From contig OZ022247.1 of the NCBI GenBank assembly GCA_963978895.1, positions 11,754,472-11,818,471 of the forward strand: a stretch of DNA of 64,000 nt, in the 5' to 3' direction. This document shows, piece after piece, positions 14,072-27,544 of the stretch (the stretch's first letter is position 1; the number at the start of each line of letters is the position of its first letter). The notes under the pieces are model-generated. The model did not search any database. It had not been told where the DNA came from and worked only from the letters and a program-made list of their open reading frames with translations. Made by a program: the position numbers and the translations under genes. This stretch comes from Erpobdella octoculata. Its lineage: Eukaryota > Annelida > Clitellata > Hirudinida > Erpobdellidae.

Positions 14072-15141
14072 ATATATATAAAAGGCAACGTATGTTCATT
14101 AATAACGCCAAAACCAATGAAGGGATTTGCACGAAATTTTACATAATAAACATTTACCACCTAACAAATAATCTCATTTATTTAAAAAAATTGTTTTGAA
14201 TGTTTTTAGAAAATTAATTTTTAGAAATATTTTATCTATGCAATTTTAGAAAATTAATTTTTAGAAATATTTTATCTATGCAATTTTAGAAAATTAATTT
14301 TTAGAAATATTTTATCTATGCAATTATATCGCGGCTTAACGAGCTTAGGGTTGCTTTCGACTTCTGTTCCGTCGTTGTTGGTTGTCGCGATTTCTCAAAA
14401 TCAAAAGTGAGTATTATTTTACTTATATCAATTATATCAATATATCAAAAGTAATATATAATATACTATATACTATACTATTATTTTTTTAATTACTGTA
14501 TATCGTTCAAATGTTTTTGAATGTTTTAGAAAATTAATTTTTTTTAATATTTTCGCTATTGTATCAGAGCTATGTTTTGTTTACATTCGCTGTTTATCGT
14601 CTCGGTTTCTCGAAATCAAAGTAATTTAAAAACTTAGGCTACTATTCTTATATTATTTACTTAGGCTACTATTTTTATATTATTTAATTATTAATTATTG
14701 TTGTGTATATATTAAATTGTAAATTGTTTCGGTCGTTGTGTGTCAGGCTATCATTATCGCTCTACCAGTCTAACCACTCTAACCAATCTAACCACTCTAA
14801 CCTCTAACAGATATTATTTTGTGCTTACAGACAAGAAAATTGAAAAATTTATTGTGAGTGAGTATATCAATATAACTATTAATGTATTTTAAGTATAATA
14901 GTATAACTATTAATGCACCTTATTGAAAAACAAAAAACATTGTGTATCAGAAAGCTTTGCAATAAAATGACTGTATGTGTTTGTTGTATTTCTTTTAATT
15001 AAAAATCAAAAGTATCTGCATAAATGTTTCAATAGATGCAAAGATGCCCGGGCAAACGAGCGGTTAAGGAAACGGGAGCCAGAGAGAAAAACAATAAAAA
15101 AACCTTTAAATTCCCCGGGCAACGCCGGGTAACCCAGCTAG
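14069..15141 (+). mobile_element. Non-autonomous Helitron, full length, copy A
   Basis: It starts TCTATATATATAAAAGG after A and ends with the hairpin CCCGGGCAACGCCGGG, then TAACCCAGCTAG before T. It is nearly identical to 46911-47974. It contains three copies of a 40-bp unit (about 14202-14321; copy B has two) and a CTAACCACTCTAACC minisatellite near 14760-14810. No coding capacity is seen, so it must depend on Rep/helicase supplied elsewhere. Confidence 0.9.
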
Positions 15142-15142
15142 T

Positions 15143-15535
15143 ATATATATATTAGTAAGTCTGTCTGTCTGTTTGTTTGTCCTTTATAGAAATCTGAACC
15201 GCTGGAGAGATCTTAATAAAATTTGGCAAGGAGGTAGTTCTCATACAGGGGAAAAAGTTAAAAAGTTTGGACTCCCTACTCTCATTCCCCGGCTCAGGGG
15301 GCCAAAAACCCTTTCCAAGCTAAAAATGCATAAGTACGACAATGAAAGGTAATTGCGAAATAAAATTCAAATTTAGTTTACGTAACAACGTTTGAAGGCT
15401 TCAAGCAACTTTTAGCAAATCTATTTTATGTTTTATGGGCTAGAAGAAGTTAGCAAAGAATGGAAAAGAGAAAATGATGACCGGAGAAGGAGATAAGTTG
15501 CAGCCAGTAGTGGATTTGTGGGGACCAACGTCGTG
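15143..15535 (+). mobile_element. Helitron 5' fragment (GTCTGTCTGT family)
   Basis: The sequence after the TA stretch (AGTAAGTCTGTCTGTCTGTT..., AATTTGGCAAGGAGGTAGTT, TTCAAGCAACTTTTAGCAAATC) matches the Helitron split by piggyBac at 49235-51108 and the start of the one at 31346. No 3' hairpin is found, so it is truncated. Confidence 0.6.
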
Positions 15536-16048
15536 CGCCCTCATTTTGCTTCCAAAAATTTTTTCTGCATTAACATTTTTGCATTGTTTTTCAAACGGTC
15601 AGATGCATATCTATATAAAAAATGCAAATGTTCGTTTGCTATATGCCAATGATCTCCGAAAGTGATAGACAAATTGTTTTGAAATTGGGCAACAAAATAG
15701 TTATTAAAGAAAGGTTTCTGTTTACTTGAAAAAAAATAACACGTTATTTCACTTTTTATGAGCAAAAAACTTTTCCTATAATTTTATTGCGTTACCATTG
15801 GGTCCTAGGACCACTGAGTGCATTTAGTCCAACCAAGCCACATCAATGCGTAACCGAATACATCTAGTTTTTAATATTTGGATAAACAAACAAGGCAGTA
15901 TAGCTTACGAAGAAATTTTCTTGATTCAGAGATAATCGACAAAATTCAGGAAAAGAATTTTACACTTTTCAGAAATTTGCAGTAACAATGAATGCTGTTG
16001 CCGATGAAAAATTATCAATTCTACATCGAAGACAGCCTCTAAAAGCTC
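15536..16048. other. No gene seen
   Basis: This is AT-rich unique sequence. Short ORFs on both strands overlap each other and match no motif. Confidence 0.35.
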
Positions 16049-16056
16049 TATAAAAG

Positions 16057-17006
16057 CAGGCTTGTTATCAAGACCACTTAACCCAAGACCAAGATCAAGA
16101 CCAAGACTTTTATTTGCAAGACCAAGATCAAGGCCAAAACTTTTATTTGCAGGGCAAGATCAAGACCAAGGTTTTTATTTGCAAGGCAAGATCAAGGCCA
16201 AGACATATTGGGAAAAGACCGAGTATAAGGCCAAGACTATGTAAAAAATCATTCAAAATGAAGAGTCTTAATAAACTTTTTTCAACTAAGAAACTGAAGC
16301 ATGAAAAAGTCAATAACTAAATTAATAAACTGTTTAAAATTTAAACTGTTATTATTTTAAATGTTTATTGCATTTAGTAAACACAAGTTCAGATAACATT
16401 GTTTGTCGTAAACGAGCTCGATTTGGTCTCATGAATAGACCTCCATGACTAAATATCCGCTCCACTGGCGCTGAAGTTGCAGGTACACATAATATCTTTT
16501 CAAATAACGAGCCCAACATTTTCAATCTGTCATCATTTTTCATTTTTAGCCAGCAGTTCACACCTCGTGCTGCTACAGAGTAAAACACTGGTAGCTTGAC
16601 ACGTTGCAAATGGCTTTACCTTTTTTCCCTTGTTGCAGCAATTTATAGGAACAAAATCCAAAGTTAATTATTCAAGGAACATTTGATTCACTAGCCATTC
16701 TATTATATTTAAAAAAGTAATAGAAACAATAGGATTACGAAGACTACGAAACAACTACTATAAGTAACTATACCGATCACCGATTAAAAATCGGTAAAAG
16801 ACACTACAAATTAAATTAGCGATAATGTTTTTATAGTTTAAAATGTTTTAGAAATTTTTTTTCTTCTAAAATCAAGACCAAGACTTTTGAGTCCAAGATC
16901 AAGTCCGAGACCTTAACACACAAGATCAAGATCAAGACCAAGACTTTGAAAAACGAACTCGAGTGCACTCGAGTTCAAGACCAAAGTCTCGAGGACCACA
17001 AGTCTG
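16057..17006. mobile_element. hAT transposon with AAGACCAAGATC subterminal repeats
   Basis: TIRs are CAGGCTTGTTATCAAGACC and GGACCACAAGTCTG (imperfect), with an exact 8-bp duplication TATAAAAG at 16049-16056 and 17007-17014. Subterminal arrays of CAAGACCAAGATC words fill 16070-16250 and 16870-16990. One transposase fragment lies inside on the minus strand. The element is internally deleted relative to an autonomous hAT. Confidence 0.9.
16352..16609 (-). pseudogene. hAT transposase C-terminal fragment
   Basis: The 85-aa frame carries the dimerisation motif ILCVPATSAPVERIFSHGGLFMRPNR, followed by an L..T.LSELVFTKCN stretch. The N-terminal zinc finger and DDE core are missing from the element. 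Confidence 0.8.
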
Positions 17007-17014
17007 TATAAAAG

Positions 17015-18662
<1,648 letters not shown>

Positions 18663-19122
18663 CTAGTCTATATCAGAGATGTGTGGATTTTGGACGCGTC
18701 CGCTAGCGGACGCTAATCCACAGCTTTTTTGCGGACGCGGATTCGAGAAAATTGAATAAAATAGAAGAAATTTTTCCTACAACTAAAATAGATACGAAAT
18801 TACTAATCCATTTGCTTGTATTAGAAGTTAGAACAGGCGCGTCACGTTTCGAATTTAGTTCTAAATAATTTTTTTAATTTTTCTATAATTAAGATTTATT
18901 GTAATAGTTTTTTTACAACACATTTGTGCAAATTAAACTATAGCAAACTAAAACCTAGCAATACCCAGTAATATGCAATACGCACCCACGCACGCAGTAT
19001 TGGCAGAAATTGTTGGGTATTTGAAATTGTCTCGTGTGTTGACATTTGGCGCCAGCAAATCTTTGTCTGTAATGCCTGTGTAAACTGTTAACGCGCCTTT
19101 AGTCTAGCTAGTATACTGTAAA

Positions 19123-19173
19123 ATGGAAAACGACATTGAGTCGGTTGAATCGGAGACGCAATGCAATTTTAAG
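19123..19173 (+). pseudogene. hAT transposase first-exon remnant
   Basis: The frame from the ATG reads MENDIESVESETQCNFK and then a stop. It lies between the 5' subterminal repeats and the piggyBac insertion, where the N-terminus of the transposase is expected. Whether it splices on is unknown; no BED zinc finger is seen. Confidence 0.35.
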
Positions 19174-19264
19174 TAGGCCTAGACCCGTGAGAAAAAATAG
19201 TTACTAATAGTAAAAATGGAAAGTTTGGTTTCCTTTTGTTTGATAAATTGCCCACTTGACGTAA

Positions 19265-20480
19265 CCCGTTTTAGACCATCGTACGTTTTACGAACAAACT
19301 TATTCTTGGCGTTGCATAAAATTAAGCTGTAATTTTTTTCTGTTAAAAGTTTTTTTTATGTTAAGAAAGCTTCAATAAACTGTATAACATTTTTTTAAAT
19401 AAGTTTTTTATTCGTATTAAGTAGTTTAATCTGGGTTAGAATATGAGCGTTTTTAAGGTTTTTGACCGATAATACTTTAAAAATTTATTATGCTAATTTC
19501 ATGAGAGTTATCATAACAAAAGTTTGAAATATCAAAAGAGGATGTACTCAAAAGTAAACAATAACGTTAATTAAATTTTATTGTGTTTACACTAACCCAC
19601 AATCTGAACATGTATGAGTCATGCTCGTTTTCCGATCGTTGGTCGTATAGAGACTATAGAGTACTTATGAGAACGAGTCGAAATTAGTTTATTCAGCTTA
19701 TAGTTGTGCAGTGGTTGAATTGGTGATAGTGTTTTTTGCAAATTTCATTCTTCGAATAAAATGTTTGTAAAGTTTAAAAATGAAAAGTGCCAAGCAGAAC
19801 GTTTTTTCACGTTGAAAGAAGCTATGGAACTAATTCTTAATGATGATGATGACGATAGCCTTGAGGTTGACAACCTTGTCATTCTTCCGCCCGGCGCATC
19901 ATAACACGTGACTGATGAATAAACAAAACGATTGAAATGCACTTGAAACACCACAATGGTGTTTTGTTTGAAAAACCCCATATAGGCTGTTTAGATTGTT
20001 TTATACCGATGAAATGAATTCATGCACGGTTGAAGAAACAAAACGATAGGTAAGATTCAGCAACTGGCCATGGTCACAATTTGGAAATGGTGAAACAGTA
20101 AGTCGCTACAAGCTGGAAAATTGTGGCAAAACACTGTACATGTGGGCCAAGTGCGGCAAATGACTTCATCGGAATTGTTTTGGTGCTTTCCGCACACTCC
20201 GGTTCTGAAACGACTATCATGAACTGCTTGACTGATTTATTGAATGTTAAACATTTGCATTTTATTGAACTGTGTTACTGATAAAGTCAGAAATGTGTTT
20301 TTAACTTTTCTGTTTATAACCTAAAATTTATTTTATAATTGTTTGCGTTGAGAAAAAAATGACTTTTAAACATTTTGTCGTTTTCAGTAGTCTATACGAC
20401 CACCGTTCGAAAAACGAGCATAGTGAATTTTCAAAGTTTTCTTTCAAATAAAAATAATTAAAAATAAATCGGTTAAAACC
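19265..20480 (+). mobile_element. Non-autonomous piggyBac derivative, copy 1
   Basis: The left end reads CCCGTTTTAGACCATCG, matching in reverse the right end of the intact copy at 49421-50913. The preceding tetranucleotide is GTAA rather than TTAA. Inside are a start of a transposase (MFVKFKNEKCQAERFF..., with an acidic DDDDD stretch, ending at a stop near 19903) and a piece of the C-terminal Cys-rich region with a frameshift (around 20100-20200). The right end is diverged or lost near 20480. Confidence 0.65.
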
Positions 20481-20533
20481 TGAGCAAATTAGTTTCTGCA
20501 AGTAAGCTGCCTTTTAAATTTTTCTTAATACAG

Positions 20534-21322
20534 GTGTATCAGTTTCCACCAGAGCAGCAGAAGACCGCAGCAAACATACGTTCATCTCTGGAGTTAATGG
20601 GCAGCACATTAAAAGTAGATCATATGCGTAATCACTTCTATTTCGTCACAGATCAGGGTAGTAATATAAAGGCTGCTCTTAGTTCGGACTATCACAGACT
20701 ACCTTGTTCTTGTCATTGCTTGGCTACAGCACTTAAGCACGCCTTGCCAAATTGACCTGGTGATCATGGTGACACCGATGAACTGCGAGCCCTGGAAGAA
20801 ACCATTGACAACGTGAAGAAAGTAGTGCGCTACGTTAAGACGTCAGACCTAAATTCACAGCTTAGCAAGACGTTAGTGCAGGAGAACGATACGAGATGGA
20901 ACGGCTTATTGATGTTGCTGGAGTCTGTATTGGACTGCGAAGAAAAGTTGAAATCTCAACTTACAGTACGTGGTGAAAGTCACCGAATCGCTGCAACTAA
21001 CTTTGGCCTGATCAAAGACTTGATTGCATTTCTTCAACCAATGAAGCAGGCAACAAAGTGCCTGGAAGCAGATAAATATCTTACCATTCATATGGTTTTA
21101 CTGTGGAAAACAGTGTTGGTGAACAAACTCCAGATTCAACCATTCGACTCAGAGTTAATAAAGCAACTGAAGACAAGACTCATTGTTGCGTTGAACGAAA
21201 AAATGGAAATCACCTCCACCCACAAGATTGCATTGTTTCTGCACCCTAAGTACAAGTCGCTAAGAAAACTACCCGTGGATGATAGACTTGGTGTGCATCA
21301 AATGGCTCGACAATATATATAG
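20534..21322 (+). pseudogene. hAT transposase, core region
   Basis: One frame runs from an acceptor-like AG at 20533 and is broken by a single TGA at 20753-20755. It includes FVTDQGSNIKAALS (the DxGSN block with a catalytic Asp), CSCHCLATALKHAL (the CxxH.LN-like block), LVQENDTRWNGLLMLLESVL (the T.RWNS block) and HKIALFLHPKYKSL (the FL.P.YK block). These are typical of hAT transposases. The in-frame stop and the missing N-terminus indicate an inactive gene. Confidence 0.8.
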
Positions 21323-21934
21323 CAATGTTGAACCACAATGATGCTGTTAGAAGAACAAGCAATGACAGTAATGAATCTCCAAGCAGGTAATTCAATATTA
21401 TCAGTCGGTGAATGTTTGATCCGTGCATGAAATCCAAAAAATACATAGTAAATGATCTCATATTCCAGCCACCAACAAACGCCCCCTGCACAGGGGCGTA
21501 AACTTCTTCAAAAGAACAGGGAGACTCAATCCTGTCCCCTCCCCTCTCCTTTTCTCACCTCCCCTCCTCCCCTTCCCTTTATCCTCCTCTCCTTCCCTTT
21601 ATCCTCCTCCCCGGGAGTACACGGTGCGGAGCCAGCCGTAAAAGCATTTGGATGTCCCAGATGCTCTTAGGTGAATTTTCGTGCGTTTTTGACACAAGAT
21701 ATCCATTCTTGATATACTAGGTTTCATAGCCTGAATTTTTTAATTTCTAAAGTAAACTTAAATACAGGAATTTTTTTAAGTCAATAAACAAAATGCTTCA
21801 GTTGAAGAGAAACAGATGTTTTTAACAACCAGAACGCCATAAACTGCACTAGTTTTTTCACAGAGTTTTATACTTTTTCACCCGTTTGAATTGACTGTGA
21901 TGATTAGCAATAATTATAATAATAATAAGAGAAT
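21323..21934. other. Inter-exon sequence with C/T-rich tract
   Basis: This lies between transposase exons. It holds a CCCCTCC/CTTCC-rich tract at 21535-21615 and a CAGGGGCGT word at 21493 that resembles a hAT terminus, but no partner end is found. Confidence 0.4.
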
Positions 21935-22405
21935 GTGTTTTTACTGTTGCATAGCGGTGGAGTACGACATCCATTCCGTCATACGTCGGTGCCAGACCAT
22001 GATTACAACATATCGTTTTCAGAACCTCCTACCAAAAAGTTGCGTTTCGATGACGAGCTGGCGGACTGGAAGGATGACGAAAGTACTAGTGCAAATGAGG
22101 AGGAAGATGAGGTTCACAACTACTGCTCGAAAGCATTGTGTGATGAAGAGACCAACTCCTTCAACACTGTCGTGTAAGGAGAAACTATGTTCGATGTAGG
22201 AAAGTTCTGGTGCAGTAGCGACATTAAGAAACAGTTTCCTGTTCTTGCCCGGGTAGCTGCTGGTATCCTGAGCATTCCAGCCAGTAGTGCCAGTAGCGAG
22301 CGAGTCTTCAGAACAGCTGGACGTATAACAGAGAAACGTCGTAATCGACTGTCTTCAAGTTCTGTTGACACGCTTTTGTTCCTGCATTCCAAGCACGTGA
22401 TGTAG
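21935..22405 (+). pseudogene. hAT transposase, C-terminal part
   Basis: The first frame (21935-22177) is an acidic linker (KKLRFDDELADW, then ANEEEDEV). The second frame (22187-22405) is the hAT-C dimerisation domain: FDVGKFW, FPVLARVAAGILSIPASS, ASSERVFRTAG, RRNRLSSSSVDTLLFL. The two frames differ, so a frameshift or intron separates them. They complete the transposase begun at 20534. Confidence 0.8.
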
Positions 22406-23156
22406 GCCATGAACTTCTTAATATATACAATGACCTTCAAATAATCATGTAGTAATTCCAGTGTTTGGAAGTCTGGATGTACAATGAACTTCAAATAACC
22501 ATCTATTTTCAATCTGTTTTAATTAATCTAGTGTTTTGTTTAAACAACACAACAGCTATAGAGTTTGATAATCTGTTGAAATGTTGTAGTAATTGTAAAC
22601 CAGTGTTTGCGTTTGCAATAAATTTCAAATAACCAGCTAATATCCAATTTGTTGTTGTTAATTCAGTGTATTGTGTCCTTAAAAAATTAATTTAAACACA
22701 ACCGATTTTGATAATTTATATAATACGTTACGCACAAGAAAACTACGCTTTTCACTCAACACAAACAAACACAACTGACCAAACTTAATGGTCTTTATAT
22801 GCATAGCTAGCTATAGTAGCTATGAGCTCAAAGTTGACATCCCAGCTATCATAAAATGCATGGCCTCCGGATGTTCAGATCTGCAAAATATTCAAATTAG
22901 TTGGCCGTCCAGGTTTATATTAAGTCCATGTGTAGGCCTAGGCTTAGAATTAAGGCTAATTCCTCAGCGTACGAGGCATTGTTTTTAATTGATTTTAATG
23001 AAAACTGAGTTTGCAATTTGCAACTTTGCATGTCATTAGCATGTTATATAAATTTATATATATACGATTGTTTTTGAAAATGTCCAATGCTATTGCGGAC
23101 GCGGATTCTTAGTTGGCAGAATTTGCGGACGCGGATCCGAGCTTGCGGTCGCGGAC
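22406..23156. other. 3' non-coding part of the large hAT
   Basis: It contains three diverged repeats of a CAATGACCTTCAAATAACC...CAGTGTTT-like unit (22425-22690) and then GCGGACGCGGAT subterminal words (23090-23156). No ORF is supported. Confidence 0.45.
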
Positions 23157-23177
23157 CGTTAATACTATTACCACGGC

Positions 23178-24983
23178 GGGCATTTTCGCCAATGTTCGAC
23201 GGTATAAGACAGGGAGACAAATACTATCATCTGATTGGATAGTTTTAAATGACTAGGTCACATACAACCATAGATATCTATCCATATTTGCATACATAAT
23301 GCTCTTGAAGCTTGCTAATATTTTCGTTTGAAATTTTTTTTATTTTGGTCAAATTAACCTTTACACTTTTATTTAGAACCAACTATACATAATTTTATGA
23401 TTAATAATAATTTTTATTTAAAATTAACATGATTGTAGTATCTATCGACTGTAGGCCATAAGTTATTTACAGCTGAAAATTATTGTTTTATACTATTTTA
23501 ATACTATTGTTTTAATACTATTTTAATACTATTGTTTTAATACTATTGTTTTAATACTATTTTAATACTATTGTTTTAATACTATTTTAATACTATTGTT
23601 TTAATACTATTTTTATTGATACTTATACTAGTTTTTACAATAATTCTAATATTTGCATTGAGCCATTTAGACATGGAAAGCCATACACATTTTTGTCTCC
23701 ACAATTATTCATTTACAACTGCCATTGCCATATACACCAAATAAAAGTTTGCTGGACCTGTAACATTAAGGTATTCAAGACCTTTTGTCATGTTTCTGTT
23801 GCAGATAAATAAATAACTCAGCTAATCTGACATGCATATGAAAAAACTAACAAATTTTAGTTACTAACAAAAATTTAGATATTGTTAAACTAATGGCTTC
23901 AAATGTATTATGAGTAACATGATATTTTAGCTTTAGATGATTAAAAATCATTAAAAAATTATCAGTTTCATTGATTTCTTTGATTTTAACTGAGAACAAC
24001 AGTAGAATAACTATTCAGCTTTATTATATTACAAAATTATCTCAGTTCTTGATTATGAGGCTAATATAAAAAAATAAAACACAATTATTTCTGCCCTAAT
24101 AACTGGGAAGTCAAATAATTAAACAACACTGAATACTGAAATATTGTCAACTCAAGACAATTCATGAATTTATTAAAACAAATAATGCTAGAGTTTGAAC
24201 TTTGGAAAAATATTTTGGATCAAAGCTATGAAGCACAATTTTTTCATGTTGTTTTGCTTATGTGTCTGTTTGTTTAGGTCTTAAAGAAATCAGTGTTACT
24301 ATATGCACTCTTATCACATGCTTGTCCTTAGCATGCTGACAGAGTAGAATTTTGTTGAAAATATATTATCAATCTCCTGGGAAAGTTTCAGATATGTTCC
24401 AATTAGTCCTATTTATCTCCATGAACAACTTAGTTAAGCTATTTCTGCATTAAATAAACAACTAATGAGTTAAATTGCACAGTTTCATAATTTTTTAGAT
24501 TAGAATAACTGTTTGTAATGATATATTTTTTAGAATAGAAGCCTTTTGCATTATTATTTTCCAAAAAAATCAAATTTTGTTTGGTAAACTTTTGTCAAAA
24601 GTTATTATTTGTCAGTCAATTAATAACTAAAATAGTTTATTTGTGTTTCAGTTTATTGACTAGGCTTGGCTTATATGATTGGAAAAGCTTCATTCCAAAT
24701 ATTGTTGATCTTTGATTGACAGAATGACAAGTTGAATTTTCTAGGTTATTTAACTATTTAGTTACATACATGGAGTGTCGAATAACTTAGTCGGCACATT
24801 TGTCAATCTTTATCCATCGGAAAAACCCATAACGGCCAACGACTATAAAATAAACAACATCGGAAAACAAAGCGCGTCTATATATTTGCATAATTTATGT
24901 GACTTTTTTAATTCAAAATTATCCAATCAGGTGGCATTATTTATCTTCCTGTCTTATACCGTCGGACATTGGCGAAAATGCCC
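23178..24983. mobile_element. Unclassified TIR transposon (GGGCATTTTCGCCAATG)
   Basis: Long imperfect inverted repeats begin GGGCATTTTCGCCAATGT and continue through CGACGGTATAAGACAGG and CTGATTGGATA on both sides (over 100 bp). Flanking ACGGC on both sides is compatible with a 5-bp duplication. The interior has a TTGTTTTAATACTA minisatellite (23484-23620) and no convincing ORF. Removing it restores the ACTATTACCACGGC element end known from 8040. Confidence 0.75.
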
Positions 24984-25393
24984 ACGGCTGTAGGCGATCT
25001 TTCATTCGCTATATCTTTATTAATTTTTTTACATTATATGGTATATTCAAACTCAGAATTTGTACCTTTATTTAAAAATATTAGTTAAATTAAAAAAAAC
25101 TATTTTGAAATTTTTATGCGACTACCTAGAGGATAGGGTTAGGGTTAGGGTTAGAGGTGTGCGCGGGGATGACTTTTCGTCCCCATCCCCAACCGTCCCC
25201 GTGAGTGTCATCCCCATCCCCATCCATCCCCGCCATTATCGTCCCCATCCCCAACCGTCCCCGCAGTGTTTCATCCCCATCCCCAACCATCCCCGCAGTC
25301 CATAAATCTTTCATCCCCATCCCCATCCGTCCCCGCACCGTTTATTCCCAATTTTTATTCAATCCTGTACTAGTCATTATTGTTAACTTAAGT

Positions 25394-25493
<100 letters not shown>

Positions 25494-25524
25494 GTAATTA
25501 CACTGTAATAGGAATCAATACAAT

Positions 25525-25755
25525 TTATTTGAGACCATGAATAAATAAAAGTCCATCGACGTTTTTTTCACTTAGCTGAGTTCGTCTATCATTTATTGTT
25601 AGTCCACCCATTGAAAATACTCTTTCAGAGGATGTGCTTGCTGCTGGCACACTCAAAATATTTTCTGTGACTTGGGATAGTTTTGGCCATTTCTTTGAGT
25701 TTTTTTCCCAAAAACTGAGCAAATCACCTTTTACACCTTCTTCCTTTAATGCCAA
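25525..25755 (-). pseudogene. hAT transposase dimerisation exon, copy 1
   Basis: The 76-aa frame reads W.KNSKKWPKLSQVTENILSVPAAS, TSSERVFSMGGLTINDRR and then SEKNVDGLLFIHG, a textbook hAT-C domain of ZBED-like transposases. Confidence 0.85.
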
Positions 25756-26004
25756 ATAGTCAGCAACCTTATAAAAATAATTAACATTGTGAAACTAGTT
25801 GCTCATGTAAGCAAAAGTAATTAATAACAATGAACCAGTCTAAAAAAAAATTTCTTGCTTTTAATATAAAGATAATTTAATAATAAAACTTACTTCATTC
25901 GAAAATGAACTTGTTAACGTTGTGGTGTACAAGCTGGCATAAAAGTCGTCCTCAAGTTTTCTTTTTTTCAATACAATTTATTTGAGACCATGAATAAATA
26001 AAAG

Positions 26005-26208
26005 TCAATCGACGTTTTTTTCACTTAGCTGAGTTCGTCTATCATTTATTGTTAGTCCACCCATTGAAAATACTCTTTCAGAGAATGTGCTTGCTGCTGG
26101 CACACTCAAAATATTTTCTGTGACTTGGGATAGTTTTGGCCATTTCTTTGAGTTTTTTCCCCAAAAACTGAGCAAATCACCTTTTAAACCTTCTTCCTTT
26201 AATGCCAA
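26005..26208 (-). pseudogene. hAT transposase dimerisation exon, copy 2
   Basis: A second copy of the same exon with a few substitutions (for example TFSERVFS), produced by the 453-bp duplication. It has the same frame and end as copy 1. Confidence 0.85.
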
Positions 26209-26313
26209 ATAGTCAGCAACCTTATAAAAATAATTAACATTGTGAAACTAGTTGCTCATGTAAGCAAAAGGAATTAGTAACAATGAACCAGTCTAAAAAA
26301 AACTTTCTTGCTT

Positions 26314-26625
26314 TTAATATAAAGATAATTTAATAATAAAACTTACTTCATTCGAAAATGAAGTTGTTGACGTCGTGGTGTACAAGCTGGCATAAAAGTC
26401 GTCCTCAAGTTTTATTTTTTTGACGGGTTGTTGTTCTGAAAAGTCATCTTGTGGCTCAGAATTTACTGTTATGTCATCTACCAGCTTTTGTAGATCTGTA
26501 TATGACAACAGACTTTTCTGTGGCACTGGTGATTGTGACATACAAAAATCGATGTGAGTGCTTAACCCACTGGTACCATCGCAAGATTTCCATTTCAGAA
26601 TTGAGTTGCATATTTCACATTTCAT
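26314..26625 (-). pseudogene. BED-type zinc finger exon of the hAT transposase
   Basis: The frame starts MKCEICNSILKWKS and continues GTSGLSTHIDFC, giving the C-x2-C...H-x(3-5)-C layout of a BED finger, followed by an acidic linker with a KKIKLE nuclear-signal-like stretch. It is upstream of the dimerisation exons in coding order. The DDE core between them is deleted. A basic first exon may lie at 26626-26770. Confidence 0.75.
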
Positions 26626-27544
26626 TTAACGAATGCGTTCGTTACTACTCTGACTAGCTTGAATGACTTCCAAACAACACTTTCCTTTGTCACATTCGTA
26701 TGTACTGACACGATCACTGTTGGAGTTAACTAATTTTTTAATGTCAGCCTTTTCCATATTTAACTTGAAATTCGAACTACGATTTCGAAAATTAAACAAA
26801 TAATGCAATCTACGACTCGAAAACTTTCGGTAATTCATTATCAGCGATAAACAACGGCGCGTTGCCAAGATTAAAAAACGTTAGCAATGATAATTATTAA
26901 TTGATACATTTTCGGTAAAGTAAAAAATAATTATTTTTTATAAAATAAAATAATTTTAATTTTGTGGTGATACCGCAAAAACTCGTCCCCATCCCCGCGG
27001 TAGTCCCGCAACGTTTTTTTCCATCCCCGCGGTAACCCCGCAAAGTCGTCCCCAATACCGCGGTATCCCCACCACGTTCGTCCCCATTTCCGCGGAATTA
27101 CCGCAAAATCCGCGGTATTCCCGCCGTCCCCACTACCGTGCACACCTCTAGTTAGGGTTAGTGTTTAATTTTAATACGGGACTGCCAATTTTACCGATTG
27201 CAATCACGCGAACCGCCGGGGCAATAGCAGCAACCGTCGCGGACGCAGACGGGTAATTAGAGGATCCGCACATCTCTGGTCTATATGCTAGTATTTTTAA
27301 TAAAAAAAAAACCATTGCACAATGCACAATTCGTGGCTAACTTTTTTCACCCAACAGCTGTGCTATCCACTGCTATACCCTAGTTTGTCAAGAATCAACG
27401 AATCAAATCACGCCCTATTTTTTTTTAGAGCAGATATAAGATATCGACTGACCTCATTTTCATTTGTGATTAATCTCGGTCTTCTTTGTTAAAATCCCAG
27501 CTGGATCAGCTCTCTCTTCGGTCGACTAAACTTTTCGTTCTATT

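Larger units (their letters stand above)
25515..26420 (-). repeat. 453-bp tandem duplication of the hAT 3' coding region
   Basis: 25515-25967 and 25968-26420 are near-identical, offset by 453 bp. Each carries the transposase C-terminal exon (25525-25755 and 26005-26208) plus downstream intron sequence. Only a few substitutions separate them, so the duplication is younger than the element. Confidence 0.85.

Noticed and set aside
19745..19981. Minus-strand Ser-rich ORF
   Set aside because: It is antisense to the piggyBac transposase start (MFVKFKN...), which is repeated at 49421-50913.
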